Shown: in pieces, positions 53,537 to 62,902 of the stretch | Layout: every line of letters starts with the position of its first letter | How positions within the stretch are numbered: position 1 is the first letter of the stretch | Assembly (NCBI GenBank): GCA_016711825.1 | Contig: JADJSG010000007.1 | Coordinates: forward strand, 186,001 to 250,000 | Length of the DNA: 64,000 nt | Direction: 5' to 3' | DNA from: Bacteroidota bacterium | Lineage (GTDB): Bacteria; Bacteroidota; Bacteroidia; Chitinophagales; Chitinophagaceae | The notes under the pieces: generated by a model | Database searches by the model: none | What the model was told of the DNA's origin: nothing | What the model saw: the letters and a program-made list of their open reading frames with translations, nothing else | Program-made: the position numbers and the translations under genes

Positions 53537-56500
53537 CTACTTAGCTATTTTACTGATAAAAACTTCACCAGTATTGATATCTATTAGTTTTAAGAAGTAA
53601 TTACCTGTACTCAAGGCATGTAAGTTTTCGATTGTCAAACGATTGATACCTTTTGTCACTTCTTGTTGTTTTTTCTGTATGGTTCTGCCAGCCAAATCAG
53701 TTATTTCCATTTCAAGGGCTGATTCATCAGCAGACATATAATCAACATGAATGATATCAGTGAAAGGAGATGGATAAATCATCACGGTTTCTTGATTCAT
53801 ATTGCCTTGTTGAACATTGATCGTATTAGAGTATGAAATTTTATGATCTACATCAATAAGTTTGATTTTATAATAAATAACCTTTTCATTGCTAATACTA
53901 CTGATATTATCATTAAATTGATAATTGGTTCTACCATTAGTATTCACTCCAGCATTTACATTGCCTACTTTTTCAAAATGAGCACCATCTATGCTTCTTT
54001 CGATATCAAAAGAGGATGTATTTTTTTCGTCTACTGTATACCAATTCACTTCACATGTATTGACATCTTTAATGATTGCTAATGTAGCGGTTAACTCTTT
54101 TGCATTTAAAGGAATACCATAATAAATACCTGCATCAATATTAGGATTGAACTCACCAGCCGATAAAGTAATGGCTTCTGTTTTGCCACCTAAATTCATA
54201 TCACTGTTTAATGGATCATTAATCACACCTACGTTTTGTGTTCTTGTAGAGCCACTTGGCAAATTGCTAAATCCAACAACATAAGTACCTGCAACCAGAT
54301 GAGTGAAACTATAAGCCCCATTTCCATCAGTTACATTGCTTGATAACACCACAGTACCAGAAGCATCATACAATGTAACCAATACACCAGCCACACCAGG
54401 TTCACCTGCATCTTGTAGTCCATTGATGTTTACATCATGCCATACATAATTACCCAAACCAGCAATGATAGGAGTTGTAAGTCCAGCATCGATTGTTGGG
54501 TTATGGGTACCAGCTACTACAACAAATGAAGCTGTAATACCATTACTTGGATCTACATTGCTATTATTATTATCGAACGGACCGCCTACTTGTTGTGTAA
54601 ACACCATGCCTTCAGGAGTATTGCTAAAGCCCATAGTATAGGTGCCAGGTGTAACATTGGTAAAGATATAACTACCATCAGGAAGTGTAATGGTGCTTGC
54701 CACTGGTAATTGAGCATCATTGTATAATGTTACAAGTACGCCACCGATTCCATTTTCAGAAGCATCTTGAATGCCATCTTGATTTACATCATACCATACA
54801 TAATCACCCACACTAGCTACTGTAGTAGATACAATACCTGCATCCAGATTTAAATTATTATCATTCACAGCCAGTGTTACTTGCATTGTCATACCAGTAG
54901 ATTGATCTGCATCACTATTACTGCTGCCATTAATACCCAATGCATCGGCATCATAAGTGGTAAATGTATATCCATTTGGTAAATTATTAAATCCTACAGA
55001 ATACGTACCTGGGTTAAGACCGATAAAATAATATTCACCATTTGCTGAAGTGGTTGTGTTTGCAATAGCATTGCCAGTATTGTCAAACAAAGTAACACTC
55101 ACGCCTTGAACACCTGGTTCACCAGAAGTTTGGAGTCCATCATTGTTTAAATCAAACCAAACAAAATTACCTAAACTTGCCGTTCCAGCTGGCGGTGTGA
55201 TACCCATATCAACACTCATTTTATCTTCTCCAACACCTAAAGTCACTAAGTCTGTCAGTTGGGTAGCCACATTCACATCACTATTTATTTCACCATTGAT
55301 ACCTTGCGCATCAGCATCTTTAGGACTGATGGTAAAGCCTACAGGTAAATTTGTAAACCCTACTTTATAACTTCCTTCATCTAGGCCTGTAAAAATATAA
55401 TTGCCTAAAGCATTGGTCGTTGTTGTTGCTAAAACAGTAACACCATCTGAAGCATATAAGGTAGCGATAACTCCTTGTACTCCTGATTCATTTACATCTT
55501 GCAAACCATTGTTATTCATATCGTACCAAACGAGGTCACCTAAGGTGCCAAGACCAATACGGGTATTGCCTAAATTGATACCTGCGTCTAAGTCTGTAAT
55601 ATGAGTACCACCCACTAATATTACTGGAGCGGTTAATCCTGTTGATGTATTTGGATCGCTGTCTGTTTCAGTGGTACCTTGTCCTGTTTGGCTAAAGACA
55701 TAACCTAAAGGAAGATTACTAAATCCAACATAGAAAGTTCCATTGGGTAAATTAGGAAATAAGTAATAACCGTCCGTATTGGTTGACGTAATCGCAATCA
55801 CATTATTGTTATTGTCATACAAGGTTACCGTTACACCATCTACACCAAGTTCGTTGATATCTTGAATACCATTTTTGTTCACATCATCCCATACACGATC
55901 GCCAATACTATTGTTGTTGAGCGGATTGGTGTCGTAGATACCAGCATCATAGGTTAAATTGTATTGACCTGGAGCAAGAGAAATGATTGCTGTTTTACCG
56001 GTAATCAAGTCAGCATCACTGTTGGTGGTACTATCTGTACCAGCTGTTGTAGTGAATGAGAAACCGACAGGTAAATTACTAAATCCGATCATATATTCTC
56101 CTTGTGGTAAATTATTGAAGATATAATCTCCAAAAGTATTTGTGGTAGTTGTATTGAGTACAGTAATACCGTCAGCCTGATATAATGTAACGGTAATTCC
56201 ACCTACACCAATTTCGCCTGCATTTTGAGCACCATCCTGATTGACATCAAACCAAACTCTATCACCTAGTCCACCCAATAATGGAAAATTATTATTGATA
56301 GGATACATACCTGCATCAACATAGGTAATTTCATCACCTGCATTCACAACAAATGAACTGGTAAGACCCGTATTAGGATTTGCATCACTGTTACTAGGAT
56401 TTGAAACAACATCATTATTTGGACTGAATGCCAAACTAGGTTTTTGAGTAAATCCTATTGTATAAGTACCAGGCAAAACATTTGTAAATAAGTAATAACC

Positions 56501-59500
56501 ATTTGCATCTGTATACATAGTGGCAACTGCATTACCTAAATTATTATATAAGGTTACAGTAACTCCGCTAATGCCTTCTTCGTTTGCATCCTGAATGCCA
56601 TCTTCATCCATATCTAACCATACATAATTCCCCACACTGGCTGTATAAGGGCGTTCAAAATAAATACCTGCATCTACTGTCATATTGCTATCACCAGCGA
56701 TTAATGTATAATTACCTGTTTGTCCGGTGATTGTATTAACATCATTGTCAACGTTGTCATCACCCAATACATCTTGCAAGGTGAATACATAATTAGCTGG
56801 CAAAGTAAATTTCACAGAATAAATGCCTGGCTCCAATGGATTAAATTTATAATAACCATAAGCATCTGTTATTGTATTTGCAATAGCTACATTGCTATTG
56901 TTCATTAAAGTAACAACAATACCTGCAACCCCTACTTCATTAGCATCTTGGATTCCATCTTTGTTGATGTCGTTCCAAACATAGTTACCTAATTGTGCAG
57001 GTTTGTAATATCCGGCATCAATTGTGGTATTGTCTTTTGCAACGCCTGCCCCATTGATGTCAATCGAAATGGGTGGAGAAAATCCATCATTTGTATTTGC
57101 ATCACTATTGTTGTCAGTAGCTGGTGTTGTAGTTGGTTTTGTTAACCCTTGTCCACCACTTGATGTTGGAAACTTCACTTTGTAATTGGCTGATTCACAA
57201 ATTGCAAAATTGTAATAACCAGGATTCAAATTAATGTCATTGTTAGTAAGGGTACTTTGGTCTAACACATAAATGTTGCTACCATTGAAGGTTTCTTTCC
57301 ACAATTCTACAGTTAACCCGTTAATTCCAGATAAAGCTGATTCATCGTTGACTCCGTTACCATTTGCGTCATACCATACATAATTACCAATATTACCCTG
57401 TACATTTTCAACAATGGTAGTAGCTGTAGCGGTACATCCATTTGCAGCAGTTGCAGTAACTGTATAATTACCAACACCTGCAATAATAGAGGCACTTGTT
57501 TCTAATGTGTTCCATAGGTAGGAAACACCACCTGAAGCTGTTAAAGTAACGGTGCTGCCATTACAAACAGTGGTTGTACCTGAAATACTAGGTGTAGGTG
57601 CAACAGTGTTTACAAATACAGTAACCGTTGCTGTTGAAAAACAAGCATTGGCACCAGTTGCAGTAACTGTATAAGTGGTAGTGACAGTAGGACTTGCTAT
57701 AGGTTGTGCAATTGCTGCATCACTTAAACCTGTAGTTGGTAACCAGGCATAGGTAAGACCAACTATTGCATTGCTACCAATCATAGCACTTGTTGTACTA
57801 CAATCAAGGTTTTGATTAGCACCAGCATCAGCCGTTGGTAAAGGGGTTACATCAATTTCCATTGTATCGCTACATAATCCTGAATTGTAGATAAACTGAA
57901 ATATACCAGAAGCATTATTCACAAAGCAAACATTGGCAACACCGCCAGTTGTTGAGCCAAGTGTTGCACCAATTGGATTGTTGCCAGCAGCAGTCCATAA
58001 TCCATTGGTAGGATTGGTACCTGTAATGTCTAAGCAACTACCACCGCAAGCTGTTGTATTAGCCCCAGCTTGTGGTTTAGTACATTCAAAAAATCCAGCA
58101 TCTAAAGTTTGATTAAAATCATTGTAAGAAAGTATTACTTGTTGTGTTTTATAAAATGCATCTATATCACTATCGATGCTGTCGTTGCCACCTACATTTG
58201 GTAAGGTGCTTGCATAAAAAATTCCGGGCACTGTAAATTCAACCTGATAGTTTACTCCTGCATGCAAATTGATAAATTCATAATAACCATTTGCGTTTGA
58301 AAAAGTGCTATCGATACGGCTACCAACAGCATCTAATAAATAGATTTTTAAATTTTGTATGGGTGCTTCTCCTATATCTTGTATTCCATTCACATTGATA
58401 TCATTCCATACGGTATCGCCTAAACCAGGTAATGCTTTCAAACCAAGATCTATGGTATGGTTTACATAACCTAAATCACCCGTAGTAATTTGTACATACG
58501 GTATGTTAGCAGGCATGGCCCCTAAAGCTGTAGTGAGATTATTATGATCAAAATTATTATCATTCATTATGGCATTTGATCCTTGTCCTGTATTGGTAAG
58601 AGTAATTTTATATTTGATACCATTCAACATAATAGTTGAATCGATTACGTTGTATTGATTATCACCAATTAATACGTTGTAAATAGTATTAGGCAACAAA
58701 GTGACACCATTCAAGGAAGAAAAATAATAATTACCATTTGCATCTGATGTGGTGGTTCCTACTAAAGCACCAGTAGATGCATTGTATATTTTCAAAGTAA
58801 TACCCGCCATTCCACTTTCATTTGGATCTTGCACACCATCTAAATCTGAATCTTTCCAAACATAATTACCTATTTCGATATGAGCCACATTATCAGCTAC
58901 TAATTCGATATCTCCCATTCCATTGGCCTTTCCAAATAAAGAAATTCCAGAATCAGAATAATATGATTTACCACCTGTTGGTTGACCGGTGGTATTGCTC
59001 ATTTTACGTATCCCATTGGCATACAATACACCATCGCCTTTATAAAAACTTGGATCTACCATACCGGCAATGATTTCACCAGAACCAGGTCGTAAGGCGA
59101 GACCACCTGTACCCATTTCAGAGTGATAGTTTACACCACCACCGATATTATCGTTGTAAAATTCTCCAAATCCAGGACCTTGATTGTTTGCAGGTGCATA
59201 ACCAACGGTTGGACCTGCTTTTGCTGCATTTTCTAACACATAAGCACCATTTGAATTAAAAGCCCTTAATACATCTCCACCTGCTGCGATAAAGAAATTA
59301 GAGGAGCCCCACGCTGCCCCATTCCATGAGTCGTTATTGGCAACACCATATTGATGACAAGTGCGATCCATTAAAGCAATCACCATGGTGCCATCCATGT
59401 CAAATTCAATATCTGACAATATGGGTACAGGATGTAATATACTTGATGAATTTCCTGGATTCACTACACTTGGATTGTCAGACCATATAAACCAACCTGT

Positions 59501-61108
59501 TTTTGATCCATCTTGTTGATCAGGATATCCTTTAGGGTAAGTTAATGGAAAATCAAAAACATCTGACCATACATTGGTAGCAATATTGTATGACTTTACA
59601 AAAGCAACCATATTGGAGGTATTGCCCCCTGAACCATCACACACCATTCCTACATACATATTTCCATCACGTATTTTCAACGCAAAAGGTCTGAAATCAC
59701 CACCTGTACATCCTGGATCAGGAATCACAATATTGTTGACATCCAAAGCAGTTGGCATGGTACCATTGGCAAAATAATTAGTTAGGTTAATGGTATATAC
59801 TTTGCGATCAAATAAATTGACGAAATACAATATATTACCATCATCAGACAAATCCATATTTCCGATTCCAGCTTTGCCAATATAGGCATAGGACTGAGCA
59901 TCGGTGTTTCTTGCTGTTTTACTTGCCCCCATACCTCTGGTAACATTATCGGGTATCACGCCTTGTCCCACATCAATACCAAGGGTTGTAACATCTAAAA
60001 AGTTTGAAAAAACAGGTGATGCTTGATTTGTATAATCAACCATGTAAATGCCTCCGATCCCTAAAGGTCCAAGTCCACAATGTCTTTTAAGGAATGCTGC
60101 CACCAGCATTTTTTTCTTAAATTTATTCCATGTCTTTGCCCATACACTTCCAATTTCTGAACTTGCTGCAAGTGTTGTATAATTAAAATTAGTTTCATTG
60201 GTATATGTATGTGCAATCAAAGTGGGGGTAGTAGCAGCAGTACCTCCTGCTAATGGATTATTATTGGTATACATATTTGATACCATAATAGGATTGGCTT
60301 GTGAATAATTTAATGGATTCACAGCACCACAATTAAGATTACAAACGGGGGCATTTACAAATCGAACACTTGATTCATTACCAGTAATCGAAGGGCCTGA
60401 ATTACCAAATACAAACGCAGGGAAATTTGAAAATTCAATTCGAACAGGATACGCTTCTAATGGAATTGAATTGGCATTGGCACTACTAAATGCATAGTTT
60501 CCAGAAGCATCTGAAGTGGCTGTGTATTGAACGCCATTCACATCATAAGCAGTTACTGTGACATTAGGAATACCTACTGATTCGCCCGCTTGTTTGATAC
60601 CATCTGAATTATTGTCATTAAAAACCATTCCCCCCAAATTACCTGATACACAACTCATGGGTGTACAAGGTGATGGTGCCGTTACAGCTACAGGTGTAGC
60701 TGAAGAAGAGTGTGCACCTGTCATAACTGCTGTGATGGTATGCGACAAACCATCGGCATTTATTTCGAACGCAACTACCTGTGGACTTTTAATAGGTCCC
60801 GCAACGTTTGAGCCTGTACCTGGATCGTACATATCTTCTACATTGATGATACGGGTAATATCATTATCTACCTTCACCGTAATAATATCACTGCTATTAG
60901 CACCTGTCCAGGCGACCTGCACACTAATGGTTGTTTTACTGGCATTTGAATAAAAATAACATCCAGATGCTGTAACTTTTTGAATGGTGGTTGTTTGCGC
61001 AAACATTGAACTAGTAAGTAATAAACAAACTAAAGTGAAGAGCCATTTAAGTCTTAATGGTATCTTGTTAAGAGCCATTGGTTGGAAATTTGTAAACGTT
61101 TTTAACAT
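53537..61108 (-). CDS. Giant T9SS cargo with twelve SdrD-B-like repeats
   Basis: 2523-aa surface protein. Signal peptide LKWLFTLVCLLLTSSMFAQ; the ATG at 61108 or 61078 may be used. One SdrD-B-like (Cna-B-type) repeat lies near residue 155 (GGMVFNDNNSDGIKQAGE) and a propeller-like region at about 290-760. Repeats 2 and 3 follow (IGNYVWKDSDLDGVQDPNE, GLGDTVWNDINVNGIQD), then a PKD/SprB-like Thr/Gly-rich part with CGGSC near 1015-1200. Nine more repeats follow in tandem, each opening G(N/D).VW.D.N.DG.Q and ending with .DAG(I/M/L). A fibronectin-like module and a T9SS type A sorting domain (VMIYPSPFTDIIHV, VFISKIAK) close it. Such repeats bind calcium and form stalks; adhesion is the likely role, by inference. 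Confidence 0.9.
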   Translation of the reverse strand: MLKTFTNFQPMALNKIPLRLKWLFTLVCLLLTSSMFAQTTTIQKVTASGCYFYSNASKTTISVQVAWTGANSSDIITVKVDNDITRIINVEDMYDPGTGSNVAGPIKSPQVVAFEINADGLSHTITAVMTGAHSSSATPVAVTAPSPCTPMSCVSGNLGGMVFNDNNSDGIKQAGESVGIPNVTVTAYDVNGVQYTATSDASGNYAFSSANANSIPLEAYPVRIEFSNFPAFVFGNSGPSITGNESSVRFVNAPVCNLNCGAVNPLNYSQANPIMVSNMYTNNNPLAGGTAATTPTLIAHTYTNETNFNYTTLAASSEIGSVWAKTWNKFKKKMLVAAFLKRHCGLGPLGIGGIYMVDYTNQASPVFSNFLDVTTLGIDVGQGVIPDNVTRGMGASKTARNTDAQSYAYIGKAGIGNMDLSDDGNILYFVNLFDRKVYTINLTNYFANGTMPTALDVNNIVIPDPGCTGGDFRPFALKIRDGNMYVGMVCDGSGGNTSNMVAFVKSYNIATNVWSDVFDFPLTYPKGYPDQQDGSKTGWFIWSDNPSVVNPGNSSSILHPVPILSDIEFDMDGTMVIALMDRTCHQYGVANNDSWNGAAWGSSNFFIAAGGDVLRAFNSNGAYVLENAAKAGPTVGYAPANNQGPGFGEFYNDNIGGGVNYHSEMGTGGLALRPGSGEIIAGMVDPSFYKGDGVLYANGIRKMSNTTGQPTGGKSYYSDSGISLFGKANGMGDIELVADNVAHIEIGNYVWKDSDLDGVQDPNESGMAGITLKIYNASTGALVGTTTSDANGNYYFSSLNGVTLLPNTIYNVLIGDNQYNVIDSTIMLNGIKYKITLTNTGQGSNAIMNDNNFDHNNLTTALGAMPANIPYVQITTGDLGYVNHTIDLGLKALPGLGDTVWNDINVNGIQDIGEAPIQNLKIYLLDAVGSRIDSTFSNANGYYEFINLHAGVNYQVEFTVPGIFYASTLPNVGGNDSIDSDIDAFYKTQQVILSYNDFNQTLDAGFFECTKPQAGANTTACGGSCLDITGTNPTNGLWTAAGNNPIGATLGSTTGGVANVCFVNNASGIFQFIYNSGLCSDTMEIDVTPLPTADAGANQNLDCSTTSAMIGSNAIVGLTYAWLPTTGLSDAAIAQPIASPTVTTTYTVTATGANACFSTATVTVFVNTVAPTPSISGTTTVCNGSTVTLTASGGVSYLWNTLETSASIIAGVGNYTVTATAANGCTATATTIVENVQGNIGNYVWYDANGNGVNDESALSGINGLTVELWKETFNGSNIYVLDQSTLTNNDINLNPGYYNFAICESANYKVKFPTSSGGQGLTKPTTTPATDNNSDANTNDGFSPPISIDINGAGVAKDNTTIDAGYYKPAQLGNYVWNDINKDGIQDANEVGVAGIVVTLMNNSNVAIANTITDAYGYYKFNPLEPGIYSVKFTLPANYVFTLQDVLGDDNVDNDVNTITGQTGNYTLIAGDSNMTVDAGIYFERPYTASVGNYVWLDMDEDGIQDANEEGISGVTVTLYNNLGNAVATMYTDANGYYLFTNVLPGTYTIGFTQKPSLAFSPNNDVVSNPSNSDANPNTGLTSSFVVNAGDEITYVDAGMYPINNNFPLLGGLGDRVWFDVNQDGAQNAGEIGVGGITVTLYQADGITVLNTTTTNTFGDYIFNNLPQGEYMIGFSNLPVGFSFTTTAGTDSTTNSDADLITGKTAIISLAPGQYNLTYDAGIYDTNPLNNNSIGDRVWDDVNKNGIQDINELGVDGVTVTLYDNNNNVIAITSTNTDGYYLFPNLPNGTFYVGFSNLPLGYVFSQTGQGTTETDSDPNTSTGLTAPVILVGGTHITDLDAGINLGNTRIGLGTLGDLVWYDMNNNGLQDVNESGVQGVIATLYASDGVTVLATTTTNALGNYIFTGLDEGSYKVGFTNLPVGFTISPKDADAQGINGEINSDVNVATQLTDLVTLGVGEDKMSVDMGITPPAGTASLGNFVWFDLNNDGLQTSGEPGVQGVSVTLFDNTGNAIANTTTSANGEYYFIGLNPGTYSVGFNNLPNGYTFTTYDADALGINGSSNSDADQSTGMTMQVTLAVNDNNLNLDAGIVSTTVASVGDYVWYDVNQDGIQDASENGIGGVLVTLYNDAQLPVASTITLPDGSYIFTNVTPGTYTMGFSNTPEGMVFTQQVGGPFDNNNSNVDPSNGITASFVVVAGTHNPTIDAGLTTPIIAGLGNYVWHDVNINGLQDAGEPGVAGVLVTLYDASGTVVLSSNVTDGNGAYSFTHLVAGTYVVGFSNLPSGSTRTQNVGVINDPLNSDMNLGGKTEAITLSAGEFNPNIDAGIYYGIPLNAKELTATLAIIKDVNTCEVNWYTVDEKNTSSFDIERSIDGAHFEKVGNVNAGVNTNGRTNYQFNDNISSISNEKVIYYKIKLIDVDHKISYSNTINVQQGNMNQETVMIYPSPFTDIIHVDYMSADESALEMEITDLAGRTIQKKQQEVTKGINRLTIENLHALSTGNYFLKLIDINTGEVFISKIAK

Positions 61109-61216
61109 AAAATGTAGTGGTTTGTATTGAAGAAAAGGTTTTAAAAATTTAAATTGAATTTGTATATGTTAAGTATGAATTTTCATTTATAAAAATGTGA
61201 ATAATCCTGGTCGACA

Positions 61217-61606
61217 TTATTCTTTTTCACATTCATTTATTTTGTAATCGATTAATAATGCTGCCTGGTTTAGATAGAAGGTGATTGCACAAGGTGAGTT
61301 GCGTAAGGATAAATAATATCCAAATTCGGTTTCGTTTAATTGAAAATTTGGAGGCCCAAAGAGGGATATGATATCTGATTTGTTACTAGGATGTATACTT
61401 GGTGTAGCTGAAGTTATTTCAACAGGTACTTTTATCAGTAAATGATTCAATTGATTAAAAAGTGCTATTCTACTATTTCCAAGCGATTGTTTAAATTGTT
61501 GACTGATTTTAGCATCCGATTCAGTAAGTTTTAATTTTGATTGAGCAGCAGCATTAAAGTATGTAAGTAAGAAAAAACTAAAGACAAACCATGTATAAGA
61601 TTTCAT
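61217..61606 (-). CDS. Small secreted protein of unknown function
   Basis: 129 aa from the ATG at 61606, which gives the signal peptide MKSYTWFVFSFFLLTYFNAA ending AQS; a start at 61642 would add 12 residues. The mature part includes SDAKISQQFKQSLGNSRIALFNQL, a central strand region LLIKVPVEITSAT, then SLFGPPNFQLNETEFGYYLS and ITFYLNQAALLIDYKINECEKE. The FG-PP-N stretch followed by beta strands resembles SmpA/BamE-like small lipoprotein folds, but no lipobox is present and the assignment is weak. It is upstream of the 2523-aa gene on the same strand (about 110 bp), possibly cotranscribed. Confidence 0.7.
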   Translation of the reverse strand: MKSYTWFVFSFFLLTYFNAAAQSKLKLTESDAKISQQFKQSLGNSRIALFNQLNHLLIKVPVEITSATPSIHPSNKSDIISLFGPPNFQLNETEFGYYLSLRNSPCAITFYLNQAALLIDYKINECEKE

Positions 61607-61642
61607 AAACGAAATATTGATTTTAACGAATTGTAGCTCCAT

Positions 61643-62152
61643 TTCAATAAAAATGATGCCAAATTTATTTGAGAAATCATTTTTTATGACGCAAATTTTA
61701 TAAATAAAAATGAATAAAATAAATGTATTAAAATGTACATTGTAACCTATTCATTTTTAATATTTTATACATAATTTTTTAAAATATTACAATAAATATG
61801 AATGAATAAAAAATATTCATTTTATTTAAAAAATAAATAATATTAATTATAAAAAGACAATACTATTATAATTCAATTTAAAAATTAGCCCCAGGCAACT
61901 GAAACATTTTAAACATTATTTCAAGACAATTTATCTCTGTTGATTTTTTTTAAAAATGGGGTGTATGAATATTATATTTATTTAGACATGGATATACTAA
62001 AAATAAAATTCAGTAAACACATTTTCAATAGACTGATGCTGCTTTGCTGTAAAGTAAAGGTTACAGTCTTTATATCGTTATTTTTAAAAAATTCATCATT
62101 AAAATATATTGTATAACTTGCATTTTTTATCAAATAAGCTTCCCTTATTGTT
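61643..62152. other. Very AT-rich intergenic region, no gene seen
   Basis: 510 bp between divergent genes, composed largely of A/T runs. One hairpin is visible: AATGAATA (61801-61808) / TATTCATT (61814-61821) with an A5 loop. No TAnnTTTG box was found near either start codon, and there is no convincing open frame. Confidence 0.5.
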
Positions 62153-62860
62153 ATGTTTGAACAAGTGATGTACCCTCAGTCATTGAAACCTGCCGCTTTA
62201 GATTTGATGCTGGCAAAGGGTTGGTTTAGAATGGGACAATCAATATTTACAACCGAATTTGTATCATTTAATACATGTATTTATCGCACCATTTGGCTTC
62301 GTCATGTATTAAAAAACTATACCGATTCAATCTCTTTCAACAACTTAAAAAAAAGAAATAAATCATTTCAAATATCTATTCAAAAAGCAAGCATTACCTC
62401 ACAACATGAAGCCTTGTTTGAAATGTACAAAAAGGGAATTCATTTTGAAACAGCTCAATCCCTTGAACAGTTGCTTTATGGATATGTATTTATACCTGCC
62501 AATATATACAATACATACGAAATCAATATTTACAACCATCATGAACTCATCGCATGTAGTTATTTTGATATCGGTCATAAAAGTGCTGAAGGTATCCTAG
62601 CTTATTATAACCCTCTTTACAAATCAAATAGTTTGGGTCGATACCTCATTTATTTACAGATAGAGTATTGTAAAGCGAATCATTTTCAATATTATTATCC
62701 AGGATATTTTGTTCCTGGTTTTTCACACCTCGATTACAAATTAAAAATTGGCAGCAACTGCTTAGAATTTTTTATCCCTGAAGAAGCCCAGTGGATGCCC
62801 ATTACAGCCTATGAGGATGCGGGTATACCCATTGATTTCCAATCATATGCTTTTGAATAA
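62153..62860 (+). CDS. Arginyl-tRNA-protein transferase-like protein
   Basis: 235-aa protein similar in layout to the C-terminal half of arginyl/leucyl-tRNA-protein transferases (ATE1/Bpt, GNAT-like fold), which attach an amino acid to protein N-termini. Matching stretches are ALFEMYKKGIH near 86, ELIACSYFDIGHKSAEGIL near 141, AYYNPLYKSNSLGRYLIYLQ near 160-179 (family YY.P.Y...SLG.Y.I..), IEYCKANHFQYYYPGYFVPG near 180-199, and LDYKLKIG near 203 (family .MDYK). The Cys-rich N-terminal zinc domain of ATE1 is not evident. Whether it transfers an amino acid in this organism is unproven; a general GNAT acyltransferase is the alternative. Isolated gene. Confidence 0.7.
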   Translation: MFEQVMYPQSLKPAALDLMLAKGWFRMGQSIFTTEFVSFNTCIYRTIWLRHVLKNYTDSISFNNLKKRNKSFQISIQKASITSQHEALFEMYKKGIHFETAQSLEQLLYGYVFIPANIYNTYEINIYNHHELIACSYFDIGHKSAEGILAYYNPLYKSNSLGRYLIYLQIEYCKANHFQYYYPGYFVPGFSHLDYKLKIGSNCLEFFIPEEAQWMPITAYEDAGIPIDFQSYAFE

Positions 62861-62902
62861 TTCGAAGTGATTACACTTGATTAGAAAATAAAAAATAATA
62901 GC

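Noticed and set aside
57313..57495. Short Leu-rich frames antisense or shifted within the giant SdrD-B gene
   Set aside because: They follow the periodicity of the repeat-coding sequence in other frames and have no independent signals.
53537..61108. Possible division of the 2523-aa frame into several genes
   Set aside because: The frame is continuous with signal peptide at one end and sorting domain at the other, without internal signal peptides or promoters.
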